Source: Rubricoccus sp963708165 (GTDB lineage Bacteria; Bacteroidota; Rhodothermia; Rhodothermales; Rubricoccaceae). From it: DNA of 64,000 nucleotides. The stretch spans positions 1,984,001-2,048,000 of the forward strand of contig OY970187.1 in the NCBI GenBank assembly GCA_963708165.1. The letters run 5' to 3'. A model generated the notes under the pieces. It did not search any database, had not been told where the DNA came from, and saw only the letters and a list, made by a program, of their open reading frames with translations. The translations under genes were made by a program, and so were the position numbers. Below are positions 44,736 to 53,773 of the stretch, piece by piece (position 1 is the first letter of the stretch; the number at the start of each line of letters is the position of its first letter).

Positions 44736-45800
44736 ATGCGCGCCCTCGCTTTCGTCACCGCTCTGCTCGTCCTTTCCGCCTGCGGCGGCGGCACCGATTC
44801 GGCCTCGCCAGAGGCCCCGGCCGATACGGCGCGCGTGGCCGCGCTCGCCACCTCGCAGCTTCCGCCGGATGCCGAGGGGCCGCTCGTGATCTACACCGGG
44901 CGCAAGGAAAGCCTGGTCGGGCCGCTCGTCGAGATGTTCCGCGAGCAGACCGGCGTGGAGGTCGAGGTGCGCTACGCCGACGACGCGGCGCTGCTCGCCA
45001 CACTCGCCGAGGAAGGCGACCGCAGCCCCGCCGACGTGCTGTGGAGCAACACTGCGGGCGCGCTCGGGACGGCCGTCGAGCGCGGCCTGTTCACCATCCT
45101 GCCCGACTCGATGCGCGTGCTGCCCGGCCAGTACGTGCCCGTCAGCGGCCGATGGGTGCCGGTCACGGTGCGCTTCCGCGTGCTCGCGTATGACCCGGCG
45201 CGCGTGGACGGCGAGACGCTGCCCACGTCCGTGATGAGCCTGCCCGGCGTGGAGGCGCTCAACGGCCGCATCGGCTGGACGCCCACGTATTCCTCGTTTC
45301 AGGACTTCCTGACCTCCGTCCGCCTGAGCGGCAGCGACGAGGCCGCGGGCGACTGGGTCGACGCGATGAGCGCCTCTGGCGCCAAGGCCTACCCCTCCAA
45401 CTCGCCCATGCTGGACGCGCTCGTGGCGGGCGAGATCGACGCGGCGCTGACCAACCACTACTACGTGCTGCGCAAAAACGCCGACGGCGCAAACCTGGCG
45501 TTTCACACGTTCGCCGCTGGCGACCCCGGCAACCTGGGCATGGTGACCGGCGCAGGTGTGCTCGACACGTCGGCGCGGCAGCGCGCGGCGCGGCGCTTTG
45601 TGTCGTTCCTGCTCTCGCGAGAGGCGCAGACGTTCGCGGCCGAGAGCACCATGGAAATCCCCGTCGTGGCGGGCGTGCGCGGTCCCGAGACGTACCTCAC
45701 CTTCGACGCCGCCGCCAAACTCGCCCCGCGTCTGGACGTGGAGCGCCTTCGCGAACTCGACGGCACGCTGGCGCTGCTCCGCGACAAGGGCCTGCTCTAG
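44736..45800 (+). CDS. Ferric iron ABC transporter substrate-binding lipoprotein (FutA/FbpA-like)
   Basis: The 354-residue lipoprotein (VLSAC, C16) has the type 2 periplasmic-binding fold of iron-binding FbpA/FutA: PLVIYTGRKESLVGPLVEMF, DVLWSNTAGALG, SGRWVPVTVRFRVLAYDP, SYSSFQD-like VTPTYSSFQDFL, and the paired tyrosines NHYYVLRK that coordinate Fe(III) in the family. It hands iron to the permease encoded 28 bp downstream. It is divergent from the TonB receptor; together they are a two-membrane iron route. I see no Fur box in the 150-bp spacer. Confidence 0.9.
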   Translation: MRALAFVTALLVLSACGGGTDSASPEAPADTARVAALATSQLPPDAEGPLVIYTGRKESLVGPLVEMFREQTGVEVEVRYADDAALLATLAEEGDRSPADVLWSNTAGALGTAVERGLFTILPDSMRVLPGQYVPVSGRWVPVTVRFRVLAYDPARVDGETLPTSVMSLPGVEALNGRIGWTPTYSSFQDFLTSVRLSGSDEAAGDWVDAMSASGAKAYPSNSPMLDALVAGEIDAALTNHYYVLRKNADGANLAFHTFAAGDPGNLGMVTGAGVLDTSARQRAARRFVSFLLSREAQTFAAESTMEIPVVAGVRGPETYLTFDAAAKLAPRLDVERLRELDGTLALLRDKGLL

Positions 45801-45827
45801 CGCGCCTCTGGCGCCAGAGGCCCTCCG

Positions 45828-47467
45828 ATGAACGAGTCCGCCCCCGGTCCCGCGCCGACACTCGCGCCGCTGCCGCCCGCGCCAGAGGCCGCCGGACCCT
45901 CTGGCGCCACGCGCCGCGCGCGGCGCCTCGGTCCGGGCGCGTGGGTGCTCGCTGCGCCTCTGGCGCTCGTGGCCGTGGGCGTGTTGGTGCCGCTGGGATA
46001 CCTCATCGCGCGCGCTCTCCAGGCCGACCCCGCCGAAGCCCTCGCGCTCGTCTTCCGCGCCCGCAACGCGCGCCTGCTGCTCAACACCACGCTGCTCGGC
46101 GCAGGCGTGCTCGCGCTCGCGAGCGCCGTGGCGCTGCCTCTGGCGTGGCTCGCGGCGCAGGCCGAAGGCCGCCAGAGGCCGCTCGTGCTCGTCGCGGGCG
46201 TGCTGCCGCTGGCGGTGCCCGGGCTACGTGATGGCGACGGCGCTGCTCGGCGCGACCGGCACGGGAGGGCTGCTTTCTGGGTTTCGTCGCGCTGCCGCGC
46301 CCGAGCGGCTACTGGGGCGCCACGCTCACGCTGGGCCTGACCACGGCGCCGTACATGTTTCTCAACCTCCGCGCGGCGCTGTTGGGCATGGACCCGTCGC
46401 TGGAAGAGGCCGCGCGGTCGCTGGGGCTGGGGCCGCGCGAGACGTTCCGGCGCGTCGTTCTGCCGCAGCTGCGCCCGGCCTACCTCGCGGGCACGCTGCT
46501 CGTCGTCTTGCACGTGCTGGGTGACTTTGGCGTGGTCTCGCTGATGCGCTTCGAGACGTTTAGCTACGCCATCTACCTGCAGTACACCGCCGCCTTCGAC
46601 CGCGTCTACGCGGCGTGGCTCGCGCTCATGCTGCTCGGGCTAACGGGCGCGATGCTCGTCGCCGAGGCGCGACTGCTCGGGCGCGCGCGATTTGCCCGCA
46701 CCGGCTCGGGCGCGGCGCGCCGCGCGGCGCCGGTCAACATCGGCCTCTGGCGCGTGCTCGCGTGGGCGTGGGTGGGCGCCGTCGCGGCGCTGAGCGTGGT
46801 TCTGCCCATCGCGACGCTCGTGCACTGGGCCGCCAGAGGCTCGGATGCCGTGCCGTGGCGCACGGTCGGGACGGCGCTCGCGGACTCGGTCGGGGCGGCG
46901 GCGCCAGCGGCGGTTTTGGCGGCACTCCTCGCGCTGGCCGTGGCGTGGGTAGGTGTGCGCAGGCCCTCGCGAGGCGCCCGCGCGATGGAGCGCATAGCCT
47001 ACCTGGGCTACGCGACGCCGCCTCTGGCGTTTGCGCTCGCGCTCGTCGTGTTCTCGCTGCGCGCCGCGCCCGTGTTGTACCAGACGACGGCGTTGCTCGT
47101 GATCGCCTACGCGCTGCACTTTCTGGCCGAGGCCATCGGCCCGGTGCGGAGCGCGCTCTACCAGGCGCCGCCGCGGCTCGAAGAAGCGGCGCGCGCCTTG
47201 GGACGCGGCCCCGTTCGCGCATTCGCCGAGACCACGCTTCCGCTCGTCCGCGGCGGCGTGCTGACGAGTGCCGCGCTCGTTTTCCTCTCGGCGCTCAAAG
47301 AGCTCCCGATCACGTACCTGCTCTCGCCGCTGGGCTTCAAAAGCCTCGCCGTCGGCGTGTGGGGCGCGTCCTCCGAGGGGCTGTACGCGGTCGCGGCGCC
47401 GTACGGGCTGGCCATCATCGGCGTCTCGCTGGCGCTCGTGGCACTGCTCCTCTGGCGCGAGCGGTAG
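45828..47467 (+). CDS. Iron ABC transporter permease (FbpB/FutB-like; two frameshifts)
   Basis: Two fused MetI-type permease halves, 12 predicted helices, about 545 residues after repair. The first half starts LGPGAWVLAAPLALVAVGVL; its EAA loop is SLEEAARSLGLGPRETFRRV. The second has RLEEAARALGRGPVRAFAET. Two extra bases disrupt the first half: one in GGG at 46221-46223 (restoring VPGYVMATALLGATG) and one in TTT at 46274-46276 (restoring LLLGFVALPRPSGYWG). The ATPase gene of the system is not adjacent. The permease follows the binding protein by 28 bp and should move ferric iron across the inner membrane. Confidence 0.9.
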
Positions 47468-47580
47468 CGCTCTCGGGCCATCGCCAGAGGCCTCTGGCGG
47501 TTTTACCGGGATAGGGCGCCTCTGGCGCCAGAGGCTCGGCCCTCGCAGATAGGTGTGCAGGCGCGCCCTACTTTGACCTT

Positions 47581-48913
47581 ATGACGACTCGCACCCTCCT
47601 CGCCGCGCTCGCGCTCCTCGCCGCCGCACCCGCCACAGCCCAAGAGGTATGGCCGGAGCCGGGCGAGGGCTTCACCTGGGAAAACGTCGGCGACCGACCG
47701 CTCTCGGCCCACCGCTTCGCCTTCGATGACGCCGGGCGCCTGTGGGCCGCCGCCGCCATCGAGGTAATTCGCCTGGACGACGGCGTGTGGCAGATCCTCG
47801 ACCCGCTCCGCGGCGGCGACGATGTGCTCCCGCTCGGACGTGGAGATACCGTGCTCTCCGCATCTGGGGACGTATCCGTCGCACGCTCGATGGTGGCGCG
47901 ACGTGGACGAACGTCGCCGAGCCCAACGCTCTCGTGCTGCTAGAGGTGCCGCGCGTAGACGGTCTCCCCGGCGACCTCCGCCCCGGCCACCTGCTCGCTG
48001 CGGGCTACGATGGCCTCGCCCGCTCCACCGACCGCGGCGCCACCTGGACCGACGTGCCCGGGCTTCCCTGAGTGCGGCCAATATCGAGGACACGCTCATC
48101 CTCCCACCGGGGCACCCGTTCGCCGGGCGGCTCCTCGCGGGTACGCTCCGCCACGGCGCCTATCTCGGCACCGCAGACGCCAGCGGCGCGCTCGTCCTGG
48201 AGCGGACGGCCGAGTCGGAGACGGTGCCCTCGCGCGCGCTGGAGCACTTCGCGGCGCTGCCCGGCGGACGCGTGCTCGCAACAGGCTTCTTCAACCAGCA
48301 GGCGGACCGCCGCGCGTTCGTGAGCGACGACGGTGGGGAGACGTGGCGCGAGACGGCGCGGCTACCGGAGCCACGCGAGGGCATCCCGGGCGATGCGTGG
48401 CTGGCCGTGATCGGCGAGCAAAGCGCGCTGGCCGTCGGCGGTCGCGGCATCGTCTACCGCACCGACGACGCAGGGGAGACGTGGGCCATCGCAGGTCGGA
48501 CACCGGTGACGGCAAGCAACATGACATCGCGGATGCTCATGGTGGGACCCGAGGGCCGGTTGTACGTGGGCCTGCTCCTCGCGGGCACGGAGCGCGCGTG
48601 GGCGGTGCGGACGGTGCAGCCGGTTGTGGCGGTGTCGTCGGTGCCCAATCCTGAAGCCTCTGGCGCGCGGCTGCGCGTGAGCCCCAACCCCGGTGCGGGC
48701 GCCGTGCGCATCGCGCTAAGGCTAGACACGCCAGAGGCCGCGCGGCTGACGGTCTTCGACGCCAGAGGCCGCGCAGTGCACACCGAAGCCTCTGGCGCCA
48801 GAGGCCAGCACGCGTGGGAGGTCGACACGTCGGCATGGGCGGCAGGCGTGTACGTCGCGCGTGCCGAAGTGGGCGGCGAGGTCGTGACCGCGCAGCTCAC
48901 CGTCGCGCGGTAG
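47581..48913 (+). CDS. Secreted beta-propeller-type protein with T9SS signal (two frameshifts)
   Basis: A signal peptide (LLAALALLAAAPATAQ) is followed by repeats typical of BNR/VPS10-like propellers: DGGATWTNVAEPN, TDRGATWTDVPGL, SDDGGETWRETARL and TDDAGETWAIAG. The end is a type IX sorting domain (RVSPNPGAGAVRIALRL, LTVFDARGRAVHTEASGARGQ, WAAGVYVARAEVGG). Single bases are missing in GGGG at 47866-47869 and in CCC at 48066-48068. The repaired length is about 444 residues. The protein should be secreted and surface anchored; ligand unknown. The motif inside the sorting domain encodes an ASGARG loop. Confidence 0.86.
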
Positions 48914-48975
48914 CCGCCAGAGGCCTCTGGCGCCAGAGGCGCCCGTTCTGCAGAGGCACGAGGTCCCGCCAGAGG

Positions 48976-49818
48976 CTAGTCGCCGACGTGGCTCTGGAGC
49001 TCCTCGCGGCGGCTCTTCTGGCGCAGCTTGCGCAGCGCCTTCTCCTTGATCTGGCGCACGCGCTCGCGCGTGAGGCCGAACGTCTGCCCGATCTCCTCCA
49101 GCGTCAGCGGGTGCTCGCGGCCGATGCCGAAGTAGAGCCGCGTGATCTCCGCCTCGCGCGGGTCCAGCGAGCCCAGCGCGCGCTCGATGTCCTGCTTGAG
49201 GCTGTCGCTCAAGAGCGCCTCGTCCGGCGGCACGTCGTCGGTATCGGCCAGGACGTCCAGGAGGTTGTTGTCGTCCTCGTCGCCAAAGGGCGCGTCCATG
49301 GAGATGCTGCGGCTCTGGTGCACGAACGCCTCCTTGATCTTCTGGACCGGCAGGTCGAGGTCGGCCGCGAGCTCCTCGGCCGTGGGCGGGCGGTCGTGGA
49401 CCTGCTGCAGGCGCGCCGTCGCCTTGCGGATCTTCGAGATGGTGCCGATGCGGTTGAGCGGCAACCTCACGGTGCGGCTTTGCTCGGCGAGCGCCTGCAA
49501 GATGGCCTGCCGGATCCACCAGACGGCGTACGAGATAAACTTGAAGCCGCGCGTCTCGTCGAACCGCTGCGCCGCCTTGATGAGACCGTAGTTGCCCTCG
49601 TTGATCAGGTCTGCGAGCGTGAGGCCCTGCCCCTGGTACTTTTTCGCGACCGAGACCACAAACCGGAGGTTGGCCCGGACCATCTGATGTAGCGCCTCCT
49701 CGTCGCCCGCTTTGATGCGCACGGTCAGCTCCACCTCTTGCTCCGGCTTGAGCAGATCAATGGTGCCGATCTCCTGCAGGTACTGGTCCAGCATCCGCTG
49801 GCTACGAGGAACGAACAT
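48976..49818 (-). CDS. rpoD: Primary sigma factor, short Bacteroidota type
   Basis: The 280-residue sigma-70 factor starts MFVPRSQRMLDQYLQEIG (ATG at 49818). Region 1.2 is LLKPEQEVELTVRIKAGD; region 2 includes MVRANLRFVVSVAKKYQGQG, GNYGLIKAAQRFDETRGFKF and SYAVWWIRQAI; region 3 KIRKATARLQQVHDRPPTAEEL; region 4 LTLEEIGQTFGLTRERVRQI. It lacks region 1.1, as in the group-1 sigma of Bacteroidota, which reads TTTG/TAnnTTTG-type promoters. I see no motif copy inside, consistent with strong constraint. The TAG stop abuts CCTCTGGCG. Confidence 0.95.
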   Translation of the reverse strand: MFVPRSQRMLDQYLQEIGTIDLLKPEQEVELTVRIKAGDEEALHQMVRANLRFVVSVAKKYQGQGLTLADLINEGNYGLIKAAQRFDETRGFKFISYAVWWIRQAILQALAEQSRTVRLPLNRIGTISKIRKATARLQQVHDRPPTAEELAADLDLPVQKIKEAFVHQSRSISMDAPFGDEDDNNLLDVLADTDDVPPDEALLSDSLKQDIERALGSLDPREAEITRLYFGIGREHPLTLEEIGQTFGLTRERVRQIKEKALRKLRQKSRREELQSHVGD

Positions 49819-49986
49819 GCTCAAAGGCGTTTGGAGATGGAGCCGGGGAAGCGGGTCGCCATGCGCGGAGGTATGTGTAGACCGGTTGAAGGTGCCGTAG
49901 TTCCTCTGGCGACGCGGGCCCAACGCGCCGCCAGAGGCCTCTCGCGCCCTACGGGTCGTACCTTTTTGGCCCGTCCCCCGCACCCC

Positions 49987-51006
49987 ATGCCCACCCCCGC
50001 CCGCCTTGCCGAGCCCGCCGCGCGGTGGGTGCTGGACTGCCGAGGCCGGGCCCTGGACTGCCGGCCGGGCCGCGCGCACGTGATGGGCATCCTCAACGTC
50101 ACCCCCGATTCGTTCTCGGACGGCGGGCGCTACACCGGCGTGCAGGCCGCGCTCGACCGCGCAGGCGAGATGGCCGCCTCTGGCGCCGCGATCATCGACG
50201 TAGGCGGCGAGAGCACGCGTCCCAGAGGCAAGACCTATGGCGCAGGTGCCGCTGCCGTCTCGCTAGACGACGAACTGAGGCGCGTCATTCCCGTCATCGA
50301 GGCTCTCGCCAGAGGCCTGCCCAGCGTGCTGATCTCGGTCGACACGTACAAGGGCGCCGTTGCGCGAGAGGCTCTGCGCGCGGGCGCGCACATGGTCAAC
50401 GACGTGACCGGCCTGCGCCACGGCGTCGGCACGGCGCACGCAGCCGCGGAGTACGGCGCGCCGCTCGTGCTCATGCACGCCGTCGGTGCGCCCGGCGAGA
50501 TGGTGCACGTGCAGGGTGCGGCCGACATCACGGGCGAGGTGGCGGCGTCGCTCGCGCGCTCGGTCCGCACGGCGGAGGAGATCGGCGTGCGCGACGTGAT
50601 CGTGGACGCGGGCTTCGGCTTTGGCAAAACGGCGCAGGACAACCTGCGCCTCGTCGCCGAAACGGGCGTGCTCCGCCAGAGGCTGGGCCGACCGGTGATG
50701 GTCGGCGCCTCTCGCAAGAGCACGATCGGACAGATTCTGGGCGGGGCGGGAGAGCCTGTCGCGGTCGAGCACCGCGCGATGGGTTCGGTCGGCCTCGCCG
50801 TTCTGGCCGCGCTGCGCGGGGCGAGCATCCTGCGCGTCCACGATGTGCGCCCAACCGCCGAGGCGGTAACGCTGGCGATGGCGGCGCAGAACGCCTCTGG
50901 CGAAGCTCACGCTTCGGATGACGAGAGCACGCCAGAGGCCGCGGGCGAGACCGGCCGCACCCTCTCTGCTGCCTCCCGACCCGCGCCTCTGGCGCCAGAG
51001 GCATGA
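49987..51006 (+). CDS. folP: Dihydropteroate synthase
   Basis: The enzyme condenses p-aminobenzoate with dihydropterin pyrophosphate. The 339-residue product (ATG at 49987) has MGILNVTPDSFSDGGRY, IDVGGESTRPRG, SVDTYKGAVAREAL, HMVNDVTGLR, DAGFGFGKTAQDN, GASRKSTIG and a typical end IRVHDV-like LRVHDVRPTAEAV. The last 50 residues are a motif-rich tail (NASGEAHASDDESTPEA) beyond the normal end. It overlaps cdaA by four bases (ATGA), so translation is coupled. Confidence 0.96.
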   Translation: MPTPARLAEPAARWVLDCRGRALDCRPGRAHVMGILNVTPDSFSDGGRYTGVQAALDRAGEMAASGAAIIDVGGESTRPRGKTYGAGAAAVSLDDELRRVIPVIEALARGLPSVLISVDTYKGAVAREALRAGAHMVNDVTGLRHGVGTAHAAAEYGAPLVLMHAVGAPGEMVHVQGAADITGEVAASLARSVRTAEEIGVRDVIVDAGFGFGKTAQDNLRLVAETGVLRQRLGRPVMVGASRKSTIGQILGGAGEPVAVEHRAMGSVGLAVLAALRGASILRVHDVRPTAEAVTLAMAAQNASGEAHASDDESTPEAAGETGRTLSAASRPAPLAPEA

Positions 51007-51893
51007 GCGCGGCGTTTGTCGACCTCTGGTTCCTGCCCGTCGGCTGGCGGGACGTGGTGGACGTGGCGGTGGTGACGCTGCTCGTCTATCAGGTGTACCG
51101 GCTCATCCGCGGGACGATTGCGGTGCAGATCGCGTTCGCGCTGCTCGGCCTTTACATCGTCAACGTGGCCGTGAGCGCGCTGGGGCTGACCACGCTGCGC
51201 ACGCTGTTCGGCGTCGTGGGCGATGTGTTTGTGGTGGCGCTCATCATCATCTTCGCGCCCGAGATCCGGCAGACACTGTTTCTAGTGGGCCGCAATCCCA
51301 TCGTGCGCCGCTTTGTGACCACGGCGCCGCGGCAGAAGATCACGGCCGAGATCGTGGCCGCACTCGACGAGATGAGCCGCCAGCGCATGGGCAGCCTTAT
51401 CGCGTTTGCGCGCAGCACGGGCCTGCGCAACTACATCGAGAGCGGCACGCGCATCCAGGCCGACGTGGAGCGCGACCTCTTGGTCAGCATCTTCTGGCAC
51501 AACTCGCCGCTCCACGACGGCGCCGTCATCGTGCAGGGGCAGAAGATCGAAGCCGCGCGCTGCATCCTGCCCGTCAGCGACGACCGCGAGTTGGACCCGC
51601 ACCTGGGCCTGCGCCACCGCGCGGCGATCGGCCTGAGCGAGCGCACGGATTCGTTCGTCATCGTCACAAGCGAGGAGACCGGCCGCATCTCCGTGGCGGA
51701 GGGTGGCAAGCTGGACGTGGGGCTTTCGCTCGGCGAGGTCGAGGCGCGCCTCAACGCGGCCTTCTCGCCCGACCGCGCCCGCAGCACGCCCGAACCCGCC
51801 TCTGGCGAGCCTGCTTCTGGCGAGCCCGCCTCTGGCGAGCCCGCCTCTGGCGAGCCCGCCTCTGGCGAGCCCGCCGCCACGCCAGAGGGCTGA
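51003..51893 (+). CDS. cdaA: Diadenylate cyclase CdaA (c-di-AMP synthase)
   Basis: CdaA makes cyclic di-AMP from two ATP and controls osmotic balance and wall stress. The 296-residue protein has three N-terminal membrane helices (about 17-85) and the DisA_N cyclase domain with the DGA motif (LHDGAVIV) and the RHR motif (LGLRHRAAIGLSERTD), then VSEETGRIS-like SEETGRISVAEGG. After residue 250 there is a disordered tail with five PASGE repeats encoded by tandem 15-mers. It overlaps folP (ATGA) and pcm (one base), forming a three-gene coupled operon. The usual partner ybbR/glmM is absent. Confidence 0.95.
   Translation: MSAAFVDLWFLPVGWRDVVDVAVVTLLVYQVYRLIRGTIAVQIAFALLGLYIVNVAVSALGLTTLRTLFGVVGDVFVVALIIIFAPEIRQTLFLVGRNPIVRRFVTTAPRQKITAEIVAALDEMSRQRMGSLIAFARSTGLRNYIESGTRIQADVERDLLVSIFWHNSPLHDGAVIVQGQKIEAARCILPVSDDRELDPHLGLRHRAAIGLSERTDSFVIVTSEETGRISVAEGGKLDVGLSLGEVEARLNAAFSPDRARSTPEPASGEPASGEPASGEPASGEPASGEPAATPEG
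51798..51872 (+). repeat. Five tandem 15-bp repeats built on the motif, at the cdaA 3' end
   Basis: Five units of GCCTCTGGCGAGCCC (the second reads GCTTCTGGCGAGCCC) run head to tail and encode ASGEP. The unit starts with the interspersed motif itself, so this looks like local amplification of a motif copy inside a disordered tail. Confidence 0.92.
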
Positions 51894-52555
51894 TGCGCAG
51901 CGCCCCCGAACGCCGCCGCCGCCTCGTCGAGGCGCTCCGCGCCAGAGGCATCACCGACGAGCGCGTGCTGGAGGCCATCGCGACGGTCCCGCGCCACGAG
52001 TTCATCCCGGACGACAGCCTGCACCATCAGGCGTACCTGGACCTCGCGATTCCCATCCGCCGTGGGCAGACCATCTCGCAGCCGCACACGGTCGCGTACA
52101 TGACAGCGCTCTTGGACCCGCAGCCGGGCGAGCGCATCCTGGAAGTGGGGACCGGCAGCGGATATCAAGCGGCCGTGCTCGCCACGCTCGGCGCGCGCGT
52201 GTTCTCGGTCGAGCGCTACAAGCCGCTGCTCGACCAGACGCGGCGCGTGCTCGCCACGCACGACCTGCCCATCCGCACGCGCCACGGCGACGGCATGGAA
52301 GGCTGGCGCGCCTTTGCGCCCTACGACGCCATCATCGTGACGGCCGCCGGACCCGAGGTGCCGCGCGCACTCGTGGATCAACTCCGCGAGCCGACTGAGA
52401 CCAAGCCCGGCGGCCGCCTCGTCATCCCCCTCGGTGAGCACGACGGGCAGCAGCAGATCTACCGCATCCGCCGGACGGGCGCCGGCGAGATCGAGACCGA
52501 GCCTCTGGCGAAGGTGCGCTTTGTGCCGCTGTTGCCCGGTATGCCGGGGGCGTAA
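51893..52555 (+). CDS. pcm: Protein-L-isoaspartate O-methyltransferase
   Basis: The 220-residue enzyme repairs isoaspartyl residues using SAM. It has the PIMT signatures RHEFIPDDSLHHQAYLD, GQTISQPHTVAYMTALL, the SAM motif ILEVGTGSGYQAAVLA, and YDAIIVTAAGPEVPRAL. The start ATG overlaps the cdaA stop by one base (TGATG). It is the third gene of the folP-cdaA-pcm operon. The product ends in FVPLLPGMPGA, the normal family end. Confidence 0.95.
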   Translation: MRSAPERRRRLVEALRARGITDERVLEAIATVPRHEFIPDDSLHHQAYLDLAIPIRRGQTISQPHTVAYMTALLDPQPGERILEVGTGSGYQAAVLATLGARVFSVERYKPLLDQTRRVLATHDLPIRTRHGDGMEGWRAFAPYDAIIVTAAGPEVPRALVDQLREPTETKPGGRLVIPLGEHDGQQQIYRIRRTGAGEIETEPLAKVRFVPLLPGMPGA

Positions 52556-52711
52556 GGGGAGAGTGCGGATACGTTCAGCCCGGCCTCTGGCGCCAGAGGC
52601 CGCCCTCGCCGTCTCTTCGGTTGCCGCCAGAGGCCAGAGGCCGGAGCTTGCGGCTCTGGCGCTGCGACTCCCCGTCTTCCTCTGCGCCAGAGGCTACCCG
52701 CACCGCAGACC

Positions 52712-53707
52712 ATGCCCGATCCTTCCTGGCGCCGCTCGCCTCTCCGCTTTCTCCAGGGCCTCCTCATGGGCTCCGCCGACATCATCCCCGGCGTCAGCGG
52801 CGGCACGATGGCGCTCATTGTAGGCATCTACAAAGATCTCATCGCCGCCATCGGCGACGGATTCACGGCGGTGATTACGCTCGCCAGAGGCCGTCCGCGA
52901 GAGGCGTGGGCGCAGCTCCGCGAGATCCCGTGGCCGCTGCTGGCGCCTCTGGCGCTGGGCATCGGCGTGGCCATTGTGATCGGCAGCTTGATCGTGCCGC
53001 AACTGCTGGACACATACCCGATCCAGTGCCGCGCGCTGTTCTTCGGGCTCGTCGCCGCCTCGCTCGTGATTCCGTGGCGCGAGAGGCACGCGCACCAGAA
53101 CTGGCACTATGCGGTCGCGCTCGTCGCGGGCGTGATCGCGTTCTTCCTCGTCGGCTTGCCGCGAAGTGGTGACGCTGCGGATCCGGGCGCGCTGCGCATC
53201 GCGGGCACGGCGGCGGTCGCCATCAACGCAATGATCCTTCCGGGCGTGAGCGGCGCGTTTCTGCTCGAAGTGCTCGGCCTGTACCGTCCCACGCTGGATG
53301 CGCTGCGCGGTCTCGATGTTGGCTACATCGCCACGTTCGCGCTGGGCGCGGGCCTGGGCCTGGGCGTGGCTGCCAAAGCCCTGAGCTGGCTGCTAGACCG
53401 TCACCACGACGTGACGATGACCGTGCTCGTCGGGCTTCTGGCGGGCTCGCTGCGAGCCCTGTGGCCGTGGGTCGGCTTTGTGGAGCACACCGGCTCGGAT
53501 GGCATCGTGGAGCGCGTGCCGGACCCCTCCATGTTGCTCAGCCCCAACGCCGACCCGGCGCTGATGCTCGGCAGTGGCGTCGGGTGGCCTCTGGCGCTCG
53601 CGCTCGCGCTTCTCGGCTTCGGCATCGTGGCCGCGCTGACCTACGCCGGCCGCCAGCGCCTCGGGACCGGCGCTGACGAGCCCGTGGCGCACATGCCGGA
53701 GGGCTGA
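52712..53707 (+). CDS. DUF368 (PopT-type) polyprenyl-phosphate transporter
   Basis: The 331-residue protein has about nine membrane helices and the two DUF368 signatures: GSADIIPGVSGGTMALI near the N-terminus and NAMILPGVSGAFLLEV in the middle, inverted copies typical of this transporter fold. DUF368 (PopT) proteins have been linked to recycling undecaprenyl phosphate across the inner membrane for cell-wall synthesis. It stands alone, about 150 bp after pcm, and ends against the palindrome (TGA then GCCTCTGGCGCCAGAGGC). Confidence 0.93.
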   Translation: MPDPSWRRSPLRFLQGLLMGSADIIPGVSGGTMALIVGIYKDLIAAIGDGFTAVITLARGRPREAWAQLREIPWPLLAPLALGIGVAIVIGSLIVPQLLDTYPIQCRALFFGLVAASLVIPWRERHAHQNWHYAVALVAGVIAFFLVGLPRSGDAADPGALRIAGTAAVAINAMILPGVSGAFLLEVLGLYRPTLDALRGLDVGYIATFALGAGLGLGVAAKALSWLLDRHHDVTMTVLVGLLAGSLRALWPWVGFVEHTGSDGIVERVPDPSMLLSPNADPALMLGSGVGWPLALALALLGFGIVAALTYAGRQRLGTGADEPVAHMPEG

Positions 53708-53773
53708 GCCTCTGGCGCCAGAGGCCGGTCTTTGCCAGAGGCCTCTGGCGAGACTGGGTCGCAGCGCTCGCGC

